Origin: Neptunomonas japonica JAMM 1380
Lineage (GTDB): Bacteria; Pseudomonadota; Gammaproteobacteria; Pseudomonadales; Balneatricaceae
Direction of reading: 5' to 3'
Length of the DNA: 64,000 bases
Assembly: GCF_016592555.1 (NCBI RefSeq)
Contig: NZ_AP014546.1
Location: 3,420,501-3,484,500, forward strand
The translations under genes were made by a program, and so were the position numbers. A model generated the notes under the pieces. The model was not told the DNA's origin, made no database searches, and saw nothing but the letters and a program-made list of their open reading frames with translations. Position 1 is the stretch's first letter, and each line of letters begins with the position of its first letter. Shown piece by piece: positions 29,961 through 38,826 of the stretch.

Positions 29961-30443
29961 TCAACTAGAGTGCTCAAGATACGAAATACTGTTCACAAAC
30001 CAAAGCTTTTCTCCCTTCGGGGTGCGAACAACGACTTCATCATCGACCCCCTTTTTGAGTAAAGCTCTCGCCATAGGCGAATCAATCGAGATATAGTCAT
30101 TGCGACCATAGATCTCGTCACCTCCCACGATTCGGATTTTCTTTATTTCATCATCTTCATTGGCAATTTCAACCCAAGCACCAAAAAATATTTTGCCATC
30201 CTGCTGGGGTGAATAATCAACAATTTTTAGCTGGTCAAGGCATTTTCTAACGTATCTAACTCGCCTATCAATTTCCCGTAAAATTTTCTTGTTATATTGA
30301 TAATCTGCATTTTCACTACGATCCCCTAAGCTAGCAGCCCACGTGACTTTTTTGGTTATTTCAGGACGATACTCAAGCCACAGGTACTTCAGCTCTTTTT
30401 GCAGAGCCTCATAGCCTTCACGCGTAATTAAATTCGTTTTCAT
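29961..30443 (-). CDS. greB: transcription elongation factor GreB
   Basis: 160-residue factor that stimulates transcript cleavage by backtracked RNA polymerase. The N-terminal coiled-coil carries the catalytic acidic tip (G-D-R-S-E-N-A-D-Y-Q-Y), and the C-terminal FKBP-like domain ends with the G-E-K-L-W-F-V-N-S-I-S-Y pattern typical of GreB rather than GreA. A single-gene unit upstream of the tamAB pair. Confidence 0.95.
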   Translation of the reverse strand: MKTNLITREGYEALQKELKYLWLEYRPEITKKVTWAASLGDRSENADYQYNKKILREIDRRVRYVRKCLDQLKIVDYSPQQDGKIFFGAWVEIANEDDEIKKIRIVGGDEIYGRNDYISIDSPMARALLKKGVDDEVVVRTPKGEKLWFVNSISYLEHSS

Positions 30444-30704
30444 AACGTTGTAACCATATTTTACATACTATCAACGCGCAAAAAGGTAATGAGCCTTCTT
30501 TCACTGTTCGTTTTAGATGAATACTAACACAGAGCAAAGCTCCTCTTAGGAAGCAGCCAGCTAAATCGAAACTAATACAGGTTACATAAAGCGAAGCAGA
30601 AGCAACAAATAACGAAGAAAACGTTAGAAATAGGGGGATAACAAAAAAAAGTGTAGTTGAGCAATAAAGAAGGGTTTTAAGATATGTTACAAATCACACC
30701 AGGA

Positions 30705-30780
30705 TGGTGGGGCGTATAGGATTTGAACCTATGACCAATTGGTTAAAAGCCAACTGCTCTACCAACTGAGCTAACGCCCC
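30705..30780 (-). tRNA. tRNA-Lys (UUU)
   Basis: 76-base cloverleaf with CCA encoded. Acceptor GGGGCGT pairs with ACGCCCC; D-loop TTAGCTCAGTTGGTAGAGC; anticodon loop CTTTTAA gives UUU; T-arm has GGTTCAAATCC. Identical to the copy at 30805-30880. Last in a four-tRNA transcript. Confidence 0.97.
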
Positions 30781-30804
30781 GTCCTGAGGTAGATCTGTAA
30801 AAAT

Positions 30805-30880
30805 TGGTGGGGCGTATAGGATTTGAACCTATGACCAATTGGTTAAAAGCCAACTGCTCTACCAACTGAGCTAACGCCCC
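30805..30880 (-). tRNA. tRNA-Lys (UUU), second copy
   Basis: 76 bases, CCA encoded, identical in sequence to the copy at 30705-30780 and separated from it by a 24-base spacer that is not repeated elsewhere. Anticodon UUU reads AAA and AAG lysine codons. Confidence 0.97.
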
Positions 30881-30887
30881 TCTGAAG

Positions 30888-30963
30888 TGGCTCCTCGAGC
30901 TGGACTCGAACCAGCGACCAATAGATTAACAGTCTACTGCTCTACCAACTGAGCTATCGAGGA
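30888..30963 (-). tRNA. tRNA-Asn (GUU)
   Basis: 76-base cloverleaf with CCA encoded. Acceptor TCCTCGA pairs with TCGAGGA; anticodon loop CTGTTAA gives GUU. Only seven bases separate it from the preceding tRNA-Lys gene. Confidence 0.97.
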
Positions 30964-30977
30964 ACTTCAGTATCCAA

Positions 30978-31065
30978 TGGCGGAGGGGCAGGGATTCGAA
31001 CCCTGGGAGCCTCGCGACTCGTCGGTTTTCAAGACCGGTGCTTTCGACCACTCAGCCACCCCTCC
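30978..31065 (-). tRNA. tRNA-Ser (UGA)
   Basis: 88-base class II tRNA with a long variable arm and CCA encoded. Acceptor GGAGGGG pairs with CCCCTCC; anticodon loop TTGAAAA gives UGA. First gene of the tRNA transcript. Confidence 0.97.
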
Positions 31066-31081
31066 TCTTGGATGGGCGCAG

Positions 31082-31109
31082 ATTCTATAGTGTTGAGAAA
31101 AAGTGTCAA
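31082..31109 (-). promoter_or_regulatory. promoter of the tRNA operon
   Basis: On the minus strand, TTGACA (31109-31104), a 16-base spacer and TAGAAT (31087-31082) lie 17 bases before the tRNA-Ser gene. The -10 is followed by a GC-rich CTGCGCCC discriminator, the type that makes stable-RNA promoters responsive to growth rate and ppGpp. Confidence 0.82.
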
Positions 31110-31184
31110 GCATCTTATTGTATGTTTTCACATAAAATGTAAAAAAAGCCGCTTTTTCCTCTATTTTGATTAGTTATTGAGCAG

Positions 31185-32078
31185 CTACTCTCTAAATTGA
31201 TTACGATTCATACACATCTGTAACCAATACCTGATACCCGCACTTCTAAACTTTTGTTTATGCAACACCAGATAAAACTGCCGATGCATATCTCGGCCCG
31301 CTACATTTAGCTCAACCAAACTGTTATTTTCAAAAGATTCTCGTAACGTAATACGCGATAGACAAGATATCCCGACGCCAGCTTTTACTGAGCGCTTAAT
31401 CGCTTCTGTATGCTGTAACTCCAACAACACATTTAGGCTGGGCAGCAACCCACGCATTGCCCAATCGAATGTCTGGCGGGTACCGGATCCCTGCTCTCGC
31501 AAAATCCAACCAGCACTCTGCAAGTCTTGATCGGATAATACCGACTTCTGTGCTAATGGATGCGTTGGAGAACAAAAGACGACAAGCTCATCTTCAAGCC
31601 AGGGAATAAATTCCAAGTTAGCATCATTGGACTCCCCTTCAATTAAACCAATATCCAATTCATAGTTAGCTACTTTCTCTACGATCGCTGATGTATTCGC
31701 CACATCTAAAGTTACTTTCCGACCACGGTGGTTAGACATATAAGCAGCCATTAGCTCAACGGCTAGGTAATTACCGATAGTGAGCGTCGCTCCTAATTTA
31801 AGATGGCCCGGTGTTTGATGCTGTTTTAGTTCGTTTTCAAGGCTTCTGGCACGTTCAAGTAATGCCTCTACCCGAGGACGTACCAAACGTCCCAACTCAT
31901 TAATCTGCAGTCGCTTACCGACTCTATCAAAGAGCTGTATGTCAAAATGATCCTCGAGATCTCTTAATGCACTGCTTGCAGCTGATTGCGACATAGAAAG
32001 GCTAGCCGCCGCACGTGTAATATTACTGTGATGAGCTACCGCTAAAAAAACTTCCAATTGACGCAGTGAGTACTTCAT
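31185..32078 (-). CDS. finR: LysR-type regulator, FinR-like
   Basis: 297-residue LysR-family activator with an N-terminal winged HTH (about 3-62: R-Q-L-E-V-F-L-A-V-A, S-Q-S-A-A-S-S-A-L) and a periplasmic-binding-type effector domain. It is divergent from fpr, as finR is in pseudomonads, where FinR activates fpr under oxidative or iron stress. The symbol rests on that arrangement; alternative naming as a CysB-like LTTR is possible. The 143-base gap holds an inverted repeat, GATATTT and AAATATC (32083-32112), around an alternating TA tract, a candidate binding site. Confidence 0.8.
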   Translation of the reverse strand: MKYSLRQLEVFLAVAHHSNITRAAASLSMSQSAASSALRDLEDHFDIQLFDRVGKRLQINELGRLVRPRVEALLERARSLENELKQHQTPGHLKLGATLTIGNYLAVELMAAYMSNHRGRKVTLDVANTSAIVEKVANYELDIGLIEGESNDANLEFIPWLEDELVVFCSPTHPLAQKSVLSDQDLQSAGWILREQGSGTRQTFDWAMRGLLPSLNVLLELQHTEAIKRSVKAGVGISCLSRITLRESFENNSLVELNVAGRDMHRQFYLVLHKQKFRSAGIRYWLQMCMNRNQFRE

Positions 32079-32082
32079 TATC

Positions 32083-32112
32083 GATATTTCCGATTATATA
32101 TATATAAATATC
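32083..32112. promoter_or_regulatory. candidate LysR-type operator between finR and fpr
   Basis: GATATTT (32083-32089) and AAATATC (32106-32112) form an inverted repeat with a 16-base spacer that includes an alternating TA tract. It sits 5 bases upstream of the finR start, in the shared regulatory gap. LysR proteins favour such interrupted dyads, but the site is inferred only. Confidence 0.35.
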
Positions 32113-32221
32113 CCGCTTTACCGATAACCTACTCTCTTATATCATTATCAACAATATTTAACCGCACTTAGAACAAAAAGTGCTTAGTGCCAATATACTT
32201 AAAACACAGAGAGATATACAC

Positions 32222-32995
32222 ATGTCATCAATCGGTCAGGAACAGGTCACCAGCGTACACCACTGGAACGACACGCTTTTCAGCTTTAAAACTACCCGTG
32301 ATGCTGGTTTTCGTTTTAAGAATGGTTACTTCACTATGATAGGCCTAGAACACGAAGGACGCCCTCTGATGCGTGCCTACAGCATTGCTAGCGCCAACCA
32401 CGAAGAAGAACTAGAGTTCTTTAGCATAAAAGTACAAGACGGCCCTCTTACATCCAAGCTACAACAGATAAAAGTAGGCGATAATATTTTGATCAGCAAA
32501 AAACCAACAGGCACGCTGATCAACGATCACTTATTGCCAGGTAAGCATTTGTACCTCATCAGCACAGGCACAGGGCTTGCGCCTTTCATGAGCATTATCA
32601 AAGACCCTGAAATCTACGAAGCTTACGATAAGGTCATTCTAACCCACGGAGTCCGCTTCAAGTCTGAACTCGCCTATGCGGACATGATTGTTAATGAACT
32701 GCCAAAAAATGAATATTTGGGTGAGCTTATCAGCGAAAAGCTGATGTACTATCCTACGGTTACACGTGAAAAATATCGTAATAATGGACGCCTGACAGAC
32801 TTGATGGCAACTGGAAAGCTATCCAAAGATCTTGGTTTACCTGCGCTTAACCCAGACACAGACCGATTTATGATCTGCGGGAGCCCGAGCATGCTGAAAG
32901 ATACTTGCACGCTGCTAGATAAGATGGGATTTTCTGAGCACCGCCGTAACGATTTGGGTCATTACGTTATAGAGCGAGCATTTGTAGAAAGCTAG
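32222..32995 (+). CDS. fpr: ferredoxin-NADP+ reductase
   Basis: 257-residue FAD enzyme shuttling electrons between NADPH and ferredoxin/flavodoxin. The FAD-binding R-A-Y-S-I-A-S lies near residue 52, the NADP-binding G-T-G-L-A-P-F near 114, and the subclass-specific C-terminal end is present. This is the bacterial subclass I (Pseudomonas/Azotobacter) type. Start 32222 is preceded by AGAGAG; an in-frame start at 32180 would add 14 residues without a ribosome site. Divergent from its probable activator. Confidence 0.94.
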   Translation: MSSIGQEQVTSVHHWNDTLFSFKTTRDAGFRFKNGYFTMIGLEHEGRPLMRAYSIASANHEEELEFFSIKVQDGPLTSKLQQIKVGDNILISKKPTGTLINDHLLPGKHLYLISTGTGLAPFMSIIKDPEIYEAYDKVILTHGVRFKSELAYADMIVNELPKNEYLGELISEKLMYYPTVTREKYRNNGRLTDLMATGKLSKDLGLPALNPDTDRFMICGSPSMLKDTCTLLDKMGFSEHRRNDLGHYVIERAFVES

Positions 32996-33022
32996 TCAGC
33001 ACCATGACTAGCTACCTCTTTT

Positions 33023-33052
33023 ACCAGTTAGCCCTGCTGACTGGTTTTTTTA
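33023..33052 (+). terminator. rho-independent terminator of fpr
   Basis: ACCAGTTAGC pairs with GCTGACTGGT around a 3-base loop (one G-T pair), followed by TTTTTTT, 28 bases after the fpr stop codon. Confidence 0.88.
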
Positions 33053-33155
33053 TAGCACTTCGTTGCATTTAACGGCCCCGCTGTTCCCATAATCCAACTA
33101 CCCTCCTCAGGTATAACGCGCTAAAGTTATAAAATGAACCTGCAGGACTTTATCT

Positions 33156-34349
33156 ATGGATGCACAAGACCACCAGCCGAGATGGCGAAAACCAACTGTA
33201 TTACTGTTTGTGATGGCGGCTGCTATGCCTTTCTCCATGGGCACATGGATGGCGCTTATCAACAACTTCTCAATTGAGTATGCACAGTTTGACGGCTCGG
33301 ACATGGGCATCCTGCAAAGTGTGCGTGAGGTTCCTGGGTTCCTCTCATTTGCCGTAATTTTTTTACTACTGATCATCAAAGAGCAAACACTGGCCGTTGT
33401 TGCACTCGCTTTACTAGGCCTAGGCACAGCATTAACCGGTTTATTACCTAGCTTTATGGGACTGTGTTTTACCACCGTTCTTATGTCTGTTGGCTTTCAC
33501 TATTTTGAAACGGTAAACCAGTCACTGCAACTACAATGGCTCACCAAGGAAGAGGCCCCTAAAATCATGGGCAAGCTCATTGCAATGGGTTCTGCTTGCG
33601 CGCTAACAGCCTATGGCATTGTCTATATCGGGCTAGAGTACTTTGGCTTATCCATGGTCTGGATTTACTTAGTCGGTGGTGGCATTACTTTTCTATTAGC
33701 AATGGTCGCTTGGGGTTTTTTCCCTCATTTTCCAGAAAAAGTAGAACAGCGTAAAAAGCTATTCTTAAAACAACGTTATTGGCTTTACTACGCATTAGTA
33801 TTTATGAGCGGAGCCCGTCGACAAATTTTCGTTGTTTTTGCCGGCTTTTTGATGGTAGAAAAATTCGGCTTTAGCGCTGCAGAAATCACACTCATGTTTT
33901 TGGCTAATATGGCCATCAACATTGTGTTAGCCCCTCTTATTGGCAAACTGATTGCTCACTGGGGAGAAAGACGCGCCTTAACATTTGAATATATCGGATT
34001 AATCGGCGTATTTAGTGCTTACGCACTGGTCGACAGCGCCCTCTGGGGAGCTACGCTGTATATTATCGACCATCTATTTTTTGCCATGGCGATTGCCATT
34101 AAGACCTACTTTCAGAAGATAGCATCACCAGAAGATATTGCACCTACGGCTGGCGTCTCGTTCACTATTAATCATATTGCAGCTGTCATCATACCTGCTA
34201 GCTTCGGGTTGCTATGGTTAATATCACCCTCAATTGTATTCTATGCAGGTGCCACTATGGCAGGTATCTCGCTAATACTGGCTCAGCTAGTTCCCGACAG
34301 CCCAGTTGATGGGGCAGAAACGCGTATTACTCAGCCAGCGTCAGCGTAA
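33156..34349 (+). CDS. MFS transporter
   Basis: 397-residue major-facilitator protein with about 11-12 hydrophobic helices and a central cytoplasmic loop (P-E-K-V-E-Q-R-K-K-L-F-L-K-Q). No diagnostic substrate motif is visible; a G-x-L-x-x-x-x-G-x-R-R-like loop (G-K-L-I-A-H-W-G-E-R-R) sits between helices in the second half. AGGA precedes the ATG. Convergent with the MarC gene. Substrate unknown. Confidence 0.86.
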   Translation: MDAQDHQPRWRKPTVLLFVMAAAMPFSMGTWMALINNFSIEYAQFDGSDMGILQSVREVPGFLSFAVIFLLLIIKEQTLAVVALALLGLGTALTGLLPSFMGLCFTTVLMSVGFHYFETVNQSLQLQWLTKEEAPKIMGKLIAMGSACALTAYGIVYIGLEYFGLSMVWIYLVGGGITFLLAMVAWGFFPHFPEKVEQRKKLFLKQRYWLYYALVFMSGARRQIFVVFAGFLMVEKFGFSAAEITLMFLANMAINIVLAPLIGKLIAHWGERRALTFEYIGLIGVFSAYALVDSALWGATLYIIDHLFFAMAIAIKTYFQKIASPEDIAPTAGVSFTINHIAAVIIPASFGLLWLISPSIVFYAGATMAGISLILAQLVPDSPVDGAETRITQPASA

Positions 34350-34351
34350 AT

Positions 34352-34951
34352 TTATACGTGTGCCATATTGATAATACCGTCATGTATAAACTGTATCGCT
34401 AATGCAGCGAGTACCACACCAAGAAAGCGGCGCAAGATATCATCACCCGTCCGGCCAATGATTTTCTTAACATAGCGGGACAGTATCATCATCACCAATG
34501 TACCCAAGCTGATGGTCAAAATAGCCAGGGTGATAGATAACGTACCTTGGTAATCAGATGCTTTTGAAAACAGAAGAATCGCTAGCGTTAAAGAACCGGG
34601 TCCCGCCAACATAGGAATAGACATCGGAAACACCGCAATATCTTTTCTTTCGGTGGTACTGGTGTGCTCTGTATCTTTGGTAATCATATGAAAGGCTGTA
34701 TAGAACAACAAAATCCCACCCGAAATACGTAATGCATCGATACTAATTCCCAGCTTATGCAACAGAGGCTCACCAAAGTTACCAAACAGTATTAAAAGCG
34801 TCGAAGAGATAACTGCTGCTTTTATCGCCATTTTGACGCGATGGCGCATATCGTCGACAGGGACTAGCGAGTGGAAAATAAGCGCCGCGCCAATCGGATC
34901 AATAATAACAAACAGCGCAATCATCGCATTGAGATAAACAGCTATATCCAC
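34352..34951 (-). CDS. MarC family integral membrane protein
   Basis: 199-residue MarC/NAAT-family protein with six membrane helices. Family hallmarks are F-V-I-I-D-P-I-G near residue 15, a central G-G-I-L-L-F-Y-T-A-F-H-M and P-M-L-A-G-P-G-S-L-T near 115. Despite the name, no antibiotic-resistance role is established for the family; some members are linked to amino-acid export. Confidence 0.9.
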   Translation of the reverse strand: MDIAVYLNAMIALFVIIDPIGAALIFHSLVPVDDMRHRVKMAIKAAVISSTLLILFGNFGEPLLHKLGISIDALRISGGILLFYTAFHMITKDTEHTSTTERKDIAVFPMSIPMLAGPGSLTLAILLFSKASDYQGTLSITLAILTISLGTLVMMILSRYVKKIIGRTGDDILRRFLGVVLAALAIQFIHDGIINMAHV

Positions 34952-35093
34952 ACATTACTCCTACACAAAAACAATAACTCGACTAAGGTCTAAACAATGA
35001 GCGCATAGTAATACTTCACAGGTGATAAATCATCCATTGCCGCAGCGTTCTAGTAAATAGACAAACTCTACATCCAAACCATCCCGCTTACAT

Positions 35094-35117
35094 AAAAAAA
35101 GCACCCGAAGGTGCTTT
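35094..35117 (-). terminator. rho-independent terminator after the ETF-QO gene
   Basis: On the minus strand AAAGCACC pairs with GGTGCTTT around a TTCG loop, followed by seven T residues. It ends the acyl-CoA dehydrogenase/ETF-QO transcript. Confidence 0.9.
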
Positions 35118-35176
35118 AAAGCTAATGCTAGATCTGTATATGCAATATCGACATATCTGAACTTATATATTCGACC

Positions 35177-36832
35177 TTACATATTAGGATAGTTAGGACC
35201 GCCACCGCCTTCAGGCGTCACCCAAGTGATATTCTGAGACGGATCTTTAATATCACAGGTTTTACAATGCACGCAGTTCTGAGAGTTGACCTGGAAGCTG
35301 GTTTCACCGGCCTCATCTTCAACTACTTCATAAACCCCTGCCGGGCAATAACGCTGTGCAGGCTCTGCATATAAGGGAAGGTTCTTCGCTAACGGTACAC
35401 TGCTGTCTTTGAGTGCTAAGTGGCACGGCTGATTCTCTTCATGATTGGTATTGGAGAGAAATACCGACGTCAGTTTATCAAAGCTCAGCACACCATCGGG
35501 CTTCGGATAGTCGATAGGTGTGAACTCTTTGGCCGGACGCATTTGTGCATAATCTTCATGATTATCACGCAGTGTAATGGGCAGCTTACCACCGAAGATG
35601 TTCTGGTCAATAAAGTTGAACGCACCACCGAGGTAGGGGCCAAACTTATGCATGGCTGGGCCAAAGTTGCGTGAGCGATATAGCTCATCGTGCAACCACG
35701 AGGCCTTAAAGGCCGTATTGAAACTTTCGAGCTGTTTACCACCCGTGCAGCCAGCTTTGAGGGCTTCAAAGACACTTTCGGCGGCAATCATGCCGGACTT
35801 CATGGCCGTATGAGTACCTTTGATCTTGGCAAAGTTCAATGTGCCGGCATTACAACCGATCACGAGACCACCAGGGAAGGTCATCTCGGGCAAGGCATTG
35901 AAGCCACCTTTAGCAATGGCACGCGCACCGTAAGAAACACGCTTACCCCCTTCTAAATACTGTTTGAGTACCGGGTGGTGCTTGAGGCGTTGGAACTCAT
36001 CAAACGGGCTCACATAGGGATTCGCATAGTTAAGATCAACAATTAACCCAGCAACCACTTGGTTGTTTTCAGCATGGTAAAGGAAGAAACCACCGCTGGT
36101 GCCGCCTTCTAGCGGCCAGCCCGAGCCATGAAGCACCAGACCAGGTTTATGCTTGGCAGGATCAATATCCCACAGCTCTTTAATACCGATACCGTAATGC
36201 TGTGCATCCGCGTCTTTATCCAAACCAAAGGTTTGGTAAAGCTGTTTACCCAGATGGCCACGACAACCTTCAGCAAACAAGGTGTATTTAGCGTGCAGTT
36301 CCATGCCAGGCATGTAACCATCTTTTTCAGAACCATCTTCAGCCACGCCCATATCGCCGGTGGCAATTCCTTTCACGCTACCATCGTCATTAAACAGGAC
36401 TTCAGATGCAGCAAATCCTGGGAAGATCTCAACGCCTAGCTGTTCTGCTTGCTCACCTAACCAGCGTGTCAGATTACCCAAGCTAACAATGTAGTTACCG
36501 TGGTTATGCATGGTTTTGGGAATAAAAGCATTCGGCAGCTTGGTCGCTTTTTCATTATCTTTTAGCAGGTACAGCTCGTCGTCTGTGACAGCGGTATTAA
36601 GCGGGGCGCCACGCTCTTTCCAATCCGGGAAAAGTTCATCCAAAGCGCGCGATTCAACGACAGCACCGGACAGGATATGGGCGCCAACTTCAGAGCCTTT
36701 CTCAACGACACATACAGTGAGTTCTTGTTCTTGCTCATTTGCCATCTGCATAAAACGACAGGCTGCGGATAATCCAGCGGGCCCAGCGCCTACGATGACA
36801 ACATCAAATTCCATCGATTCGCGTTCTGACAT
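35177..36832 (-). CDS. electron-transfer flavoprotein-ubiquinone oxidoreductase
   Basis: 551-residue membrane-associated flavoprotein passing electrons from reduced ETF to the quinone pool during fatty-acid and amino-acid oxidation. It has an N-terminal FAD dinucleotide fold (V-I-V-G-A-G-P-A-G-L-S-A-A), a G-x-x-x-G-F-I substrate region and a C-terminal 4Fe-4S module (C-P-A-G-V-Y-E, then N-C-V-H-C-K-T-C-D-I-K-D-P). It lies 13 bases after the acyl-CoA dehydrogenase gene on the same strand, an operon that directly couples dehydrogenation to respiration. Confidence 0.95.
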   Translation of the reverse strand: MSERESMEFDVVIVGAGPAGLSAACRFMQMANEQEQELTVCVVEKGSEVGAHILSGAVVESRALDELFPDWKERGAPLNTAVTDDELYLLKDNEKATKLPNAFIPKTMHNHGNYIVSLGNLTRWLGEQAEQLGVEIFPGFAASEVLFNDDGSVKGIATGDMGVAEDGSEKDGYMPGMELHAKYTLFAEGCRGHLGKQLYQTFGLDKDADAQHYGIGIKELWDIDPAKHKPGLVLHGSGWPLEGGTSGGFFLYHAENNQVVAGLIVDLNYANPYVSPFDEFQRLKHHPVLKQYLEGGKRVSYGARAIAKGGFNALPEMTFPGGLVIGCNAGTLNFAKIKGTHTAMKSGMIAAESVFEALKAGCTGGKQLESFNTAFKASWLHDELYRSRNFGPAMHKFGPYLGGAFNFIDQNIFGGKLPITLRDNHEDYAQMRPAKEFTPIDYPKPDGVLSFDKLTSVFLSNTNHEENQPCHLALKDSSVPLAKNLPLYAEPAQRYCPAGVYEVVEDEAGETSFQVNSQNCVHCKTCDIKDPSQNITWVTPEGGGGPNYPNM

Positions 36833-36845
36833 CTTTACGTTCTCC

Positions 36846-38621
36846 TCAGAACTGTTCTATCTCAAGTGCCATCATAGAAGCACTTCCGGCTTTCATCGTT
36901 TGTAGGTGCATTTTCACACGCGGTAAAAAGTGTTCACAATAAAAACGTGCGCTCACCTGCTTACTTTCCAAAAACAGTGGATCTGTATCTGTATTACCGC
37001 TTAGTGCCTGTGCTTTTCCAGCACTGCGCAACATTAGCCAAGCGCCACATAGGTACCCAAGCGACATCATCAAGTTCACCCCTATCGCAGGGGCCTCTTC
37101 TTTATGGGAAAGCAGCCAGTCTACCCCATCTCGCACTGACTGTTCAGCTTCAATAGCATTACTTAGCTCCTGAGTGAATATTTCACCAACTTCAAGCGAA
37201 GCTAGCTCACAGCTGATTTCATCTAGTAACGCGAATAATGATTGCCCATTATCTGCCAAGGTTTTACGACCAACAAGGTCCAGCCCCTGAATACCGGTAG
37301 TGCCCTCATAGATAGGCAAAATACGAGCATCCCGAAAATGCTGAGCAGCGCCGGTTTCTTCAATAAAGCCCATACCACCATGAATCTGCACCCCCAGAGA
37401 GGTTAGCTCCTGAGCGAACTCCGTTATCCAACCTTTTACAATCGGGGTATATAGGTCTAATCGCGCCTGGCATATAGCCGCATCACTAACAGAACCTGTT
37501 GTTTTTAATACTTCGAGATTATCAGCTTGAGATGCAGCAACATAGGTTAGTGCACGCATGGCTTGTGTACCTGATTTCATTAACATCAGCATACGACGCA
37601 CATCAGGGTGATTGATAATCGCAAGGCGGCTGCCGTCACGTAGCGTTCCTTGTAGGCGTTCTTTTGCATATGCCAAAGCATGCTGATAAGCCCGTTCTGA
37701 AACAGCTAGCCCCTGAAGCCCAACACCTTGTCGCGCATCATTCATCATAGTGAACATACAAGCTAATCCGGTATGAGGCTCTCCTACTAGGTACCCCACT
37801 GCACCATCGCTATCGCCAAAACTCATGACACACGTTGGACTCGCGTGGATACCCAACTTGTGCTCCAAGGAAACTGCCTTTACATCATTACGTGCACCTA
37901 ATGAGCCATCAGCGTTAACTAAAAACTTAGGAACAATAAATAAAGAGATACCACGCACACCTGCAGGTGCATCCGGTAACCTCGCTAACACCAAATGCAC
38001 CACATTATCGGTCATTTGATGGTCACCCCAGGTAATAAAGATCTTCTGCCCAAAAATTTTATAATTTCCAGCTTCTGGAACTGCTTTTGCTTTAATTGCT
38101 GCCAAATCAGACCCGGCATCAGGCTCGGTCAAATTCATAGTGGCAGTCCATTCACCGCTTATCATTTTTTCTAGATAAGTCTTTTTAAGTGCATCACTTG
38201 CATGCTCACTGACAGCTTCAACGGCACCCTGCGTTAACAAAGGACACAAGGAGAACGCCATATTAGATGACTGCCAAATCTCCATCACGGCTGTAGATAA
38301 TGTTTTAGGTAGCCCCTGTCCACCATATGCAGGATCCCCCGCCAATGATGGCCAACCATTCTCCACAAACTGCTGATAAGCCGCTTTAAACCCAGCAGCC
38401 TCCTGCACGCCGCACTCAACCATTTGTGCACCCGCTTGGTCGCCAATTTTATTTAATGGCGCCAATACTTCACTACCTAAACGCGCTGCTTCCTCAAGAA
38501 TGGCGTCGTTCAAACCCGAATTTAACTCTTCTTGCCCGAGGCGATCACATATCAGAGGAAACTCAACAATATGGTCCAATACAAATTGGGCATCCTGACG
38601 GGGAAAGTGGTATTCGCTCAT
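36846..38621 (-). CDS. acyl-CoA dehydrogenase (long C-terminal form)
   Basis: 591-residue flavoenzyme for the first step of beta-oxidation. N-terminal, middle (T-E-P-D-A-G-S-D-L) and C-terminal dehydrogenase domains are followed by the extra PF12806-type C-terminal region found in about 600-residue bacterial members. Y-E-G-T-T-G-I-Q-G near residue 430 is typical. Start 38621 is set by CAGGAG 8 bases upstream; a start at 38648 would add M-K-Q-G-S-G. Chain-length preference cannot be told, but this form usually acts on medium to long acyl-CoAs. Confidence 0.93.
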   Translation of the reverse strand: MSEYHFPRQDAQFVLDHIVEFPLICDRLGQEELNSGLNDAILEEAARLGSEVLAPLNKIGDQAGAQMVECGVQEAAGFKAAYQQFVENGWPSLAGDPAYGGQGLPKTLSTAVMEIWQSSNMAFSLCPLLTQGAVEAVSEHASDALKKTYLEKMISGEWTATMNLTEPDAGSDLAAIKAKAVPEAGNYKIFGQKIFITWGDHQMTDNVVHLVLARLPDAPAGVRGISLFIVPKFLVNADGSLGARNDVKAVSLEHKLGIHASPTCVMSFGDSDGAVGYLVGEPHTGLACMFTMMNDARQGVGLQGLAVSERAYQHALAYAKERLQGTLRDGSRLAIINHPDVRRMLMLMKSGTQAMRALTYVAASQADNLEVLKTTGSVSDAAICQARLDLYTPIVKGWITEFAQELTSLGVQIHGGMGFIEETGAAQHFRDARILPIYEGTTGIQGLDLVGRKTLADNGQSLFALLDEISCELASLEVGEIFTQELSNAIEAEQSVRDGVDWLLSHKEEAPAIGVNLMMSLGYLCGAWLMLRSAGKAQALSGNTDTDPLFLESKQVSARFYCEHFLPRVKMHLQTMKAGSASMMALEIEQF

Positions 38622-38826
38622 AATGATCACTCCTGAACCCTGCTTCATTTAACCAAGGTTATTATTGTTCTTTAAGAATGCAGAAATGATCACTTAGATC
38701 AGGAGCAGCAGCAATGACAATAACAGCCTATTGCTTTGACAAAATTGATCATGATAAATATGAGTATTACCAATAAACTTACTGTAGCAAGCAAAAACGC
38801 CTAACAAAAACTGTTTCTAACCTACA

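Noticed and set aside
30705..30880. Two identical 76-base blocks 24 bases apart, which could look like a repeat array
   Set aside because: They are complete tRNA-Lys genes; no third copy or spacer pattern of a CRISPR array.
34352..34951. Multiple-antibiotic-resistance role suggested by the MarC name
   Set aside because: The family has no established resistance function, and no mar regulator is present.
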